Origin: Poronia punctata
Lineage: Eukaryota; Ascomycota; Sordariomycetes; Xylariales; Xylariaceae
Reading direction: 5' to 3'
Assembly: GCA_022579005.1 (NCBI GenBank)
Contig: MU401740.1
Span: 1 to 41,533, forward strand
DNA length: 41,533 nucleotides
The translations under genes were made by a program, and so were the position numbers. The notes below the pieces were generated by a model, which was not told the DNA's origin, searched no databases, and was given only the letters and a program-made list of their open reading frames with translations. This document shows, one piece after another, positions 1-9,872 of the stretch. How positions within the stretch are numbered: position 1 is the stretch's first letter; each line of letters starts with the position of its first letter.

Positions 1-99
1 TTAAAAATTTTAAAATTATAAAAAAAAAAAGTAATTAATTTTTTAAATAAATAAGTTTTAATATAAGTTATTAAATTTAGTTATTACTTTTTAAAGCAA

Positions 100-1800
100 T
101 TATAGTTAAGTATAAAGTAATTATAAAGCTAAAAAGTTAAATAGCTACTTTAAAGCTTATAGCGCTTTTAATACTTAAGCTAAAGTAGCTATAAAGTAAC
201 TTTAAAGCTAAAAGGCTAAAAAGCTACTTTAAAGCTTATAGCGCTTTTAGTACTTAAGCTAAAGTAGCTATAAAGTAATTTTAAAGCTAAAAAGTTAAAA
301 AGCTATTTTAAAGCTTATAACGCTTTAAATACTTAAACTTAGTTAGTTATAAAGTAACTTTAAAGCTAAAAAGCTACTTTAAAGCTTATAGCAGTTTTAG
401 TTTTTAAGCTAAAGCTAAAAAGCTAAAAGGCTAAAAAGCTATTTAAAAGCTTATAACGCTTTTAATACTTAAACTTAGTTAGTTATAAAGTATAACAAAG
501 CTAAAAGCTATTTAAAAGCTTACTATATTTTTAATACTTAAACTTAGCTAGCTATAAAGTATAGCAAGGCTAAAAGCTATTTAAAAGCTTACTACGCTAT
601 TAATACTTATATTAAAGTAGTTATAAAGTATAGCAAAGCTAAAAAGCTACTTAAAAGCTTATAGCACTTTTAATACTTAAACCTAGTTAGCTATAAAGTA
701 TAGCAAAGCTAAAAGCTACTTAAAAGCTTATAACGCTTTTAGTACTTAAACTTAGTTAGCTATAAAATATAATAAAGCTAAAAAGCTATTTAAAAGCTTA
801 CTACGCTTTTAGTTTTTAAGCTAAAGCTAAAAAGCTAAAAAGCTACTTAAAAGCTTATAGCGCTTTTAGTACTTAAACCTAGTTAGCTATAAGGTATAGT
901 AAAGCTAAAAGCTACTTAAAAGCTTATAGCGCTTTTAATTTTTAAGCTAAAGTAGCTATAAAGTATAGCAAGGCTAAAAGCTACTTAAAAGCTTATAGCG
1001 CTTTTAGTTTTTAAGCTAAAGTAGCTATAAAGTATAGCAAGGCTAAAAAGCTACTTAAAAGCTTACTACGCTTTTAATTTTTAAGCTAAAGCTAAAAAGC
1101 TAAAAAGCTACTTAAAAGCTTATAGCGCTTTTAATATTTAAACTTAGTTAGCTATAAAGTATAGTAAAGCTAAAAGCTATTTAAAAGCTTACTGCGCTTT
1201 TAGTTTTTAAACTAAAGCTAAAAAGCTAGAAAGCTACTTAAAAGCTTATAGCGCTTTTAATACTTAAACCTAATTAGCTATAAAGTATAGCAAGGCTAAA
1301 AGCTATTTAAAGGCTTATAGCGCTTTTAGTTTTTAAGTTAAAGTAGCTATAAGGTATAGCAAGGCTAAAAGCTACTTAAAAGCTTACTACGCTTTTAGTT
1401 TTTAAGCTAAAGTAGCTATAAAGTAACTTTAAAGCTAAAAGGCTAAAAAGCTATTTAAAAGCTTATTATGCTTTTAGTACCTAAGCTAAAGTAGCTATAA
1501 AGTAACTTTAAAGCTAAAAAGCTATTTTAAAGCTTTTAGCGCTTTTAATACTTAAACTTAGTTAGCTATAAAGTATAGCAAGGCTAAAAAATTAAAAAGC
1601 TACTTAAAAGCTTATAGCGCTTTTAATACTTAAACTTAGTTAGTTATAAAGTATAGTAAAGCTAAAAGCTATTTAAAAGCTTACTACGTTTTTAATACTT
1701 ATACTAAAGTAGCTATAAAGCTAAAAAGCTAAAAAGCTATTTAAAAGCTTATAATACTTTTAGTACTTAAACTAAAGTAGCTATATAGTACTATAAAGCT
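100..1800. repeat. degenerate ~70-bp tandem array (about 24 units)
   Basis: Units follow the pattern AAGCTA..TTAAAAGCTTA..GCGCTTTTA..TACTTAAACTTAGTTAG. Using the AGCGCTTTTA-like segment as an anchor, I find 24 anchors, from 161 to about 1753. Their spacings fall into classes: about 68-72 bp (15 intervals), 56-57 bp (3), 77-79 bp (4) and one of 64 bp. Short units lack the segment carrying GTAGCTATAAAG. Positions were counted by hand and are good to 1-2 bp. The array behaves like a decayed satellite or minisatellite inside the AT block. Confidence 0.8.
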
Positions 1801-1907
1801 AAAAAGTAAAAATTATAAAAGCAAATGTTTTTTTTATTGCCTTTTTTTTTTTTAGCTATAAAGCCTTTATAGCTTTTATAGTATTTATTATTTTTTATTA
1901 TATTTAA

Positions 1908-2975
1908 TTTTTTTTAACTACTTTTTAACTAGCTATAAAAGTAGTTTTATAAGTTAACTTTTAAAATTTTTTATATAAATAATTTATTAAAAATCCTTTA
2001 CTTAGAAATAAAGCCTTTAAGCTATATTTTTAACCTAACTAAAGTTAGTAAGTATATAAAAAAAGTAGCTATAACTTTTTTTTAATAACTTTTATAGTAA
2101 TTTATAGTTATTAGCAATATATGCTAAAGTATATTATAGCTTTTTATAATATTATTACTTATATAATAAGTATTTAAAGCTTAAAAAGCATATAAAGTCT
2201 TGCTTAATACTTAGTTACTTTAAGTACTAAAAACACTTTTAATATATGCTTTAGTATTGTTTTTATAACCTAAGTATTTAAAGCGTAAAAAGTACCTAAG
2301 TTTTTTTTAATTTTTAGTTACTTTAAGTATAAAAAACACTTTTAGTACATGCTTTAGTACTATTTTTATAAACTAAGTATTTAAAGCATAAAAAGCACTT
2401 AAAGTTATATTTTTTTAACTTTTTTTTAACTAGCTAAAAAAGTAGTTTTATAAATTAACTTTTAAAATTTTTTATATAAATAATTTATTAAAAACAGCTT
2501 ACTTAAATAAAAGCTTTTTTAGCTATATTTTTAACTTAAGTAAAGTTAGTAAGTATATAAAAAAAGTAGCTATAAGCCTTTTTTTATAACTATTATAATA
2601 ATTTATAGCTATTAATAATATTAATATATTAAAGTATACTTTAGCTACTAAAGTATACTATAACTTTTATTAGTACCTTTAATAAGTACTAAAAGCTTTA
2701 AAAGCACTTAAGTATATATTTAATTTTTTAGTTTTTTTAAGCATAATAAACACTATAAGTACTAGTTCTAGTACTTTACTTATATATTAAGATTTAAAAG
2801 CGCAAAAAGCACTTAAAGTTATATTTTTTTAATTTTTTTTTAACTAGCTAAAAAAATAGTTTTATAAGTTAACTTTTAAATTTTTTTATATAAATAATTT
2901 ATTAAAAACGGCTTACTTAAATAAAAAGCTTTTAAGCTATATTTTTAACCTAAATAAAGCTAGTAAGTATATAAA
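1908..2975. repeat. three copies of a ~170-bp block, interleaved with ~103-bp repeats
   Basis: A block starting near AACTAGCTA and running through TTATATAAATAATTTATTA to AAAGTTAGTAAGTATATAAA occurs near 1908-2076, 2410-2580 and 2817-2970. The AACTAGCT anchors are at about 1927, 2428 and 2842. Between copies 1 and 2 lies a smaller tandem unit of about 103 bp anchored on AAGTATTTAAAGC (about 2168, 2272, 2375). This looks like a partly duplicated, mutated repeat element. No coding capacity remains. Confidence 0.7.
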
Positions 2976-2990
2976 AATTAAAGATTTTAA

Positions 2991-3586
2991 GCAGCATATT
3001 ATTATTAGCACTGCTTAGTTTTGCTAATATTAATATATAGCTAACTAAATATTAATTAAAAAGTATAAAAGCTTAAAAAGCATATAGTAGTAAGCACTTA
3101 TACTTAAAAAAAACTTATATAAGTATAAAAAAGTAAAATAAAATCTTATTATTATTTAAAATAGTAGCTACTTTTTAGTAGTAAAAAAAATGCTATAGCT
3201 TTTATAATAAAAGCTAGCTACTTTATAATAGCTTATAATAACGTTTATAAATAATTAATAACGTTACTATATTATAATACTATTATATATAATAGTGCAT
3301 ACTTAGTTTTTTAACTTAAATAGCATTTATTAACTTTTTTTACTAGCGCTGCTATAGTTTTTTAAGCTATAATAAAAGTGCTACTACTATAATAACCTTA
3401 AATAAAGTATATAGCAAATTGCCCTTTTTTTTAGCTATTTAACTATTAGTTTTATTATTTTAACTAAAAAAATTTAGCACTTATATTTTAACTTAATTAG
3501 TAAATATAAACTATTTAAAAAAAGCTACGTTTTTTAAAGCGTATTATTATTTTAGTAAGCGTAGCTAAGCAGTGCTAATAAGCTGC
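2991..3586. repeat. possible inverted-repeat pair (relic element ends?)
   Basis: TATTAGCACTGCTTAG at the end of segment 2991-3018 has a perfect 16-bp inverted match within 3565-3586, and both copies are preceded, reading inward, by GCAGC. The two arms are about 550 bp apart. They could be the ends of a short non-autonomous DNA transposon or the remains of an inverted duplication. No target-site duplication could be confirmed, because the surroundings are too mutated. Confidence 0.4.
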
Positions 3587-6500
3587 TACAATTAAATAGT
3601 AAGTATTAAAGCAATTTAAAATTAATTTAGTAAGGTTTTAAACGCGTAATAAAGCTATAGTTTACGCTTATAATATATAATAACGTATAGTACTATTTTT
3701 TTTTTATATTAAGTATGCTAAAGCATAAACTAGCAAAATAAACAATAAACTAAAATAAAAGCGCAGCGCTTACGTGCTAATAAAAAATATATGCATATAA
3801 TAGCTATTAGTAAAGTTAGTTATAATATTTATTATAAAAAGCCTTTGCTAATTTTCTTTTTTATATAAAATATAGCAATATTGCTACGCATTTTGCTATA
3901 AACTTATTATTAAAAGCAAGCTTAAAAGCTTTTAATAAATACTTAGTTTTTTTAATTATTATAGCTTTAAAAATTAAAATTAATTTATTATTTTATAATA
4001 ATTAGCTATAAAAATAAAAAAACAATAAAAAAAAAAAAGCAATACTAGTATTGCTATTATTTTAACAGTTGCTTATAAACATAAATAGCTATTAAAAGCT
4101 AAGTTAACTTTTTTATTATAAGCAAAATAGTAAAGTAGCTAAGTAAAATTATATAAAATAGCTAAGCAAAAGCTTTAGCTTAAAGCTATAGTAAGTTAAG
4201 TAATAATATATAAAACTTATGCTATTATAATTAAAAGCAAGCATTTTATAAAGTAAATAATAGCTTGCAGCTTTATAAGTTTTAAAGTTTAGCTTTTAAA
4301 GTTATAGTAAAGTTAAATAATACTTAATACGTACTATACTGCTTAAATTATTTTAAGCATTTTATTAAATAAAGTAATAAAAGCTTTTAGTAGTATATTT
4401 TTATTTTAAAAACAAGCTATGCATATTTAAGCATATTAAACAACTTAATAGCAAAACTATAAATAGCTTACTTAATTAGTTATTATTTATTTAATAGTAT
4501 ATTACTACTTAAATAACTATAATATTTTTAAAGCTAATATTAATAAGTTTTAACTAAATATTTTTATTAAGTTAAAAACTAGTACCTTTTAAAGCTTTTT
4601 AGTTATTTATAACTTATAAATTATATAGCTTTGCACTAGTAATAGTTTATTTAAATTTTTGCTTTATTAACTTTAAATAGTAAAGTTTTAGCTTGCTATA
4701 GTTATAATAAGTAATTAAAAGTTAAAGCTTAACTTTAAAAAAAAAGTTTAAAAAATAGCTATTATATTTAAAAAAAATAGTAAGCATATAATACTAGTAA
4801 GTTAAGTAATTATATTTTATAAATATATTAACTTATATTACTAAGTACTTAGTAGTATTTATTAAATAAAGTAATAGTAGCTTTAAAAAAAATAGTTTAT
4901 AGTATTAAAAAGCTAATAGATTTTAATATATATAACCTATACTACTTTTAAATTTTTAAAAACTAGTAATTTAAAAGCTTTTTACTTAAGTAAAAAATAG
5001 TAGCTTTAAATAGTATAGCTTTTAGTTATAATAATAAGCATAAAACGCTATACTACTTACTAATAAATTATATAACTTTAAAACGTATTTATAAGCATAC
5101 TATACTAATACTTATATAAGCAACATATTTATTTGTAAATAAATATACTAGCTTTTATAAGCTTTGCTAAAAAGCAACTATAAAAAATAGTATTTATTAT
5201 CTTTTTACATACTAAAAATAGCATAAAATAATAATTTTATAGCATTAAAGTATATATTTAGCTATACTAAATATATTGTTAATAATAGCAACATTTTTTA
5301 TTTATAATAAAAACTATATATTTTAATAGTAGATTTATTATAAGGTAGTATATAGTGCTATATTTTAATAAAAATTTTTTATACTATAGTAAAACAAAAA
5401 AAGCAAAAAAAAAAAAAAGCTAGAAAAAAAAAGTAATAAATAAGGCGTTGCGTTTTTATATATACAAAAGTTTTTTGCTAATTTTTTAACCTAGCCTAGC
5501 TTTTTTTTTTTTTATAATTTTTATTTTTTTTTATTTTTTATGTTTATTTATTTTTAACTTTATTTTTATTTATTTTTGCTTACTATAGTTATTTAAAGCT
5601 AAAGCTATAGCTACTAGCATAATAAATTTTAAAAAACTAGGTTTTGTTTGCTTTATTAGTTAAAAGCTTTATAGCATAATTTAATAAAAATATTTTAATT
5701 ATAAGCAATGCTTTAATTATAGCAAATCTTAGCTTAAGCTGCTTATATAGGCAGTAATAAATAAAAAATATAGTAAAAACTTTTACTATATAATTTAAAC
5801 TAAATATTTTTTAACTAATAGCTGCTTTAGTTATAAAAAAAAATAGCTTAAGTTAAACTTTATTAAAATTTTAAATAATAAGCTAAACTTAAATATGCTT
5901 ATATTAAATTTACTACGTTTTTTTATTTAACTTACTACTATTAACTATGCTTTAAATATTATATTTTTTTTTAGCAAGTTTATAACTACTTTACTTTGCT
6001 TAACTTATAATAGCAATATTAATTTTAAAAACTTTAAAATACTAGTTTTATATAAGACTTTAAAAATAAATAAGCTATATAATATTAATATAAGTATAAA
6101 AAAAGCTAAAAAATAGTTAAAGTTATTTAAAAAAATTAAGCGCAAGCTAAATAAAGTACTATATTTAGCTATATTTATATAATTAAAACTATAAAAATTA
6201 TATTGCTACTATAATAAAATTAAAATTTTTATATTTTAAAATAAAAAGCTAGTAAGCAAGTTTAAATACTATTTTTTATTTTTATATAAATATATTAATA
6301 CTTAATAAGCTTTATATAATATTAGTACTTTTATATGCTTACTTAATAATTTTGCTTAAAATAAAAGTAATTAGCTTTAATTATTTATTAAACTATTAGT
6401 TAATTTAAAATATTATATATATTTTAAATAAATAAATATAATAATATAAAGTAAAATTAATAGTTAGTTATAAACTAAATTGCTAAAATAGCTTAAGTTA

Positions 6501-6854
6501 AATAATAATAGCTAATATTGCTTAATAAAAAATTTACTTAAAAAAAATAAGCTTATTATGCTTAAAAGCATTTAAATACTTAAAGTATATTTATATGTTT
6601 AGTACTAAAAAAACTTTATTTTTATTATAAACTTAGCAAAAAAAAGTAATATTTTTGCTTTTAATTTAAAAAACAAAGCATTAAAAGCTTTTTTTGCTAT
6701 AATATTTTTAGTTAGCTAAAATAATAACTATAACTAGCAACTAAAAAAATATAAGCATTTAAGCTTTTTAATATAATTAGTTAAAAGTTTTATACTTTTA
6801 GCTTAGTAGCTATATATAAAAAAATTACTATTACTGTTTTAAAAAAAGCTATTG

Positions 6855-6855
6855 C

Positions 6856-6888
<33 letters not shown>
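6855..6888. repeat. (TTA)n microsatellite
   Basis: An uninterrupted run of about ten or eleven TTA/ATT triplets inside the AT block, preceded by GCTATTGC and followed by CTAGC. It is a simple-sequence repeat with no further meaning visible. Confidence 0.85.
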
Positions 6889-6949
6889 TAGCTTTTTTAT
6901 TATTTTAATTTTTTAAAAAGGTTTTAATATTTAAGCTATTAAAAAAATT

Positions 6950-7405
6950 AAAAACTTTGCTTTAGTTTGCTTAGCAAGACTTAATACTAACCTTGCTACT
7001 GCTTTAGTTTGCTTAGCAAAACTTAATATTAACTTTATTACTGCTTTAGTTTGCTTAGCAAAACTTAATACTAACTTTATTATTACTTTAGTTTACTTAG
7101 CAAAACTTAAAGCTAACTTTATTAAAATCTAGTACTTAGTAAAACTTAAAGCTAACCTTATTAAAATTTAATACTTAGCAAAACTTAAAAGCAACCTTAC
7201 TAAAGTTTAATACTTAGTAAAATATAAAAATAACTTTATTAAAATTTAGTACTTAATAAAACTTAAAGCTAACTTTGCTAAAGTCTAGTATTTAGTAAAA
7301 CTTAAAAGCAACCTTATTAAAGTTTAGTACTTAGTAAAATATAAAAATAACTTTACTAAAGTTTAGTACTTAGTAAAACTTAAAGCTAACTTTATTAAAG
7401 TTATA
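6950..7405. repeat. 40/42-bp tandem array (about 11 units)
   Basis: The unit resembles CTTTAGTTTGCTTAGCAAAA followed by CTTAATACTAACTTTATTA. The first four anchors (TTTAGTTTGCTTAGCA-like) lie at 6961, 7003, 7045 and 7087, exactly 42 bp apart. Later units (AGTACTTAGTAAAACTTAAA type) repeat at about 40 bp (7128, 7168, 7208 and so on). The left units retain GC-containing words lost in the right units, so decay is uneven along the array. A 42-bp period equals 14 codons, but every frame is interrupted. Confidence 0.75.
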
Positions 7406-9535
7406 TAATAAAAGTTTAAAAAAATAAAAAAGCTATAAAGTATTTTATTTTGCTATTACTATTACTATTACTACTAAGCTTTAAAAGTTAAAAAAACTAA
7501 TAAAAAAAAAAAGTAATAAGTAATAAAAAGCAAGTTAGCTACTTATTTATATAAATTTTGCTATTTTATATTTTCTTTTTTTTTTATTTTTTTTATATAT
7601 ACTTAGCGTGCTTTTAAAAGTTTTAAAAGTAGCATTGCTTATATTTTCCTAGTTTTTTTTTAAACTTTAAAGTATACTTTAAAAAACAAGGTTACTTAGT
7701 AAGCTATTATATTTTTTATAAATTAAATAGTTTTAGTTTAATATATTTAACTAAATATATTAATAATTAAGTATTTAGTAATATAATATATTTAACTTAT
7801 ATATATATTAAAGCTGCTAGTTAAATATAAAATAATTATAAAATAAAGCTTTTAGCTTAATTTTTTATAATTATATATACGCTATTATAATTTTAAATAT
7901 ATTTAAAAATATAAACATTAATAGTTAGCATTATTATAAAATCTTTATTAAAAGCTTATTTTTTTTAGCTATTTATTATACTATTATTTTATTTTTATAA
8001 ATATAAAAGCATTTATTTTAACTTTTTTTAAAAGTATAGCTATAGTATAAAGTATTTTTTTAACTACAAAGCTTTTAAGTATAAAAATCTTTTAATTATT
8101 AATATAGTTTTTATAAATTTTAAAAAGTTTTTTAGTAATAATATAAAGCTAGTTTTTTTATTTTTAAATTTTATAGTTATTTTAAAGTTATATAAACTGC
8201 TTTACTTTTTAATAAAGTATAAGCTTATAAATTGCATATATAGCAATAAAATCTTAATAGTTATTAAAGTTAAAATATTTAGTTATAAATAGTTTATTTA
8301 TAAAATAAATTTAAAAATTAGTTAACTTATATTAAAAGCTACGCTACTATGCTTTAATTTTTTAGTTTTATTTATTAGTTTTTTATAAATAATAAAAAGC
8401 TAGCTAATTATTTTAATAATAAATAAAGTATATACTATTAAAGCTTTTATATACTATATTAGTTTTGTTAGCTTTAATAAAAAAGCTTTAAGCGCTAATA
8501 AAAAAAGCAGTTTTAATACTTATATTTACTTAAGTAAATAATAGTTAAAAGCTAGCAAACGTTATTGTACATATATATTACTTTAAAATATTTATTAAAA
8601 TATAAATAGTTAAGCTAACGTAAATTTAAATAATTATATATAAATAAGCGTTAATATAAGCATAAATTTAAAATAATTAGCTAATGCTTTTTTAGCTATA
8701 TATTTTTTTATTTACTTTAAACCTTATTTTTTAAAGCTTTATATACTTATTAAAATATTATATAAAATTATAGCTAAAAATAATATATTGCTTATATTAA
8801 TATATAGTTAACTTACTTTTTTATTAAACTTACTTTAGCTATATTTTTTTATAATATTAGTAAATAAAATTTTTGCTAATAATAAAGCTTATTTAAGTTT
8901 AAATAAACTTATAAAAATAGTTTTTTTTAAACTTTTTAATTATAAAACTACGTTATAAATACTAAGTAAAAAATTTTTATACTTATTAATTAGCTTTATT
9001 GCATTTTTTAAGTTTATAGCGCTATTATAATATGCTATACTAAGTTTAAATTTATTAAATTATTTGCTAACTTATTTTTAAGTAGCTAGTTTTAGCTAAG
9101 TATTTTTATATAAATTTATTACTTTAGCTATAACTAAAAAAAGCTTAAATTTTTTTAGCAAGATTTTTAGTTTAATATTAGCTTTTTTATTTTAAGCCTT
9201 ATTTATAAAGCTAGCGTTATAAAGTATAAAGTTTATATTTACTACTATTTTAATTAATATTTATAAAAATATTATTAATATTATATTTAAAATAAAATAA
9301 ATCTATAATCTAGTTATAAACAAAATTAATTTAAAAAAAAAAATAAAGCATTATAAATAATTTAAACTATAAGTAAAATAATATTATATTTTAGTATAGA
9401 AAATAAAAAAGTTTAGTATGCAAAATATAAAAAAAAAAAGTTTTTTATACAAAACATAAAATAAAAAAGTTTTTTATATAAAACATAGAAAAAAAAAAAA
9501 AAAGTGCAAGGAAATAAGTAATGGCGGATAATAGC

Positions 9536-9568
9536 TTAACGGCCCACCGTTAAAGTAAGTAAGTAAGT

Positions 9569-9570
<2 letters not shown>
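9536..9570. other. small inverted repeat and GTAA repeats at the block edge
   Basis: TTAACGG (9536-9542) and CCGTTAA (9547-9553) form a perfect 7-bp inverted repeat with a 4-nt loop. They are followed by a short run of GTAA repeats up to the T tract. This could fold as a hairpin; no function is evident. Confidence 0.5.

Positions 9571-9618
<48 letters not shown>
9571..9618. repeat. 48-nt poly-T tract
   Basis: Forty-eight consecutive T residues sit exactly where composition changes from AT block to gene island, about 255 nt downstream of the ABC-transporter stop codon on that gene's strand (there the tract reads as poly-A). A shorter A run of about 15 lies at 9489-9503. The exact length may be an assembly artefact. 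Confidence 0.85.
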
Positions 9619-9620
<2 letters not shown>

Positions 9621-9872
9621 AAACGGAACTCTTTTTCTTTTTATTTCTTTATCCTTTCTTACATGGCCTACATTCCCATTCCCCAACGATAGCAAGCAGT
9701 ACGGTAAATAATACAAACAGCAAGGTGAAGAGATGATATACACTTAAGTCATCTTAAGAACATTTATTAGGTTACCTGATCATATCTATTTCCTTTTAAT
9801 TTTACATACTTCTTACTTACATTACTTATCAAGATTAGCCCAAATCCCCCAAATAATCAATCAATCAGTCAG

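Larger units (their letters stand above)
1..9510. repeat. AT-rich, RIP-like degenerate repeat block
   Basis: Almost pure A/T sequence with stops in every frame and no credible ORF. TpA is very abundant. Remaining cytosines sit mainly in GpC or CpT contexts, and TCA is almost absent. This is the picture expected of fungal repeats destroyed by repeat-induced point mutation and packaged as heterochromatin. Several tandem arrays are still visible and are listed separately. No transposase, reverse transcriptase or LTR could be recognised. The block runs off the left edge of the window, and no telomeric TTAGGG repeats are seen, so a centromere-proximal, subtelomeric or interstitial location cannot be told apart. 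Composition changes over roughly 9480-9620. Confidence 0.88.

Noticed and set aside
1..9500. AT block as mitochondrial DNA
   Set aside because: No mitochondrial genes are recognisable and it is continuous with nuclear intron-containing genes.
9474..9743. 89-aa minus-strand frame with a long lysine run
   Set aside because: It is only the translation of the T48 tract and low-complexity flanks; no family features.
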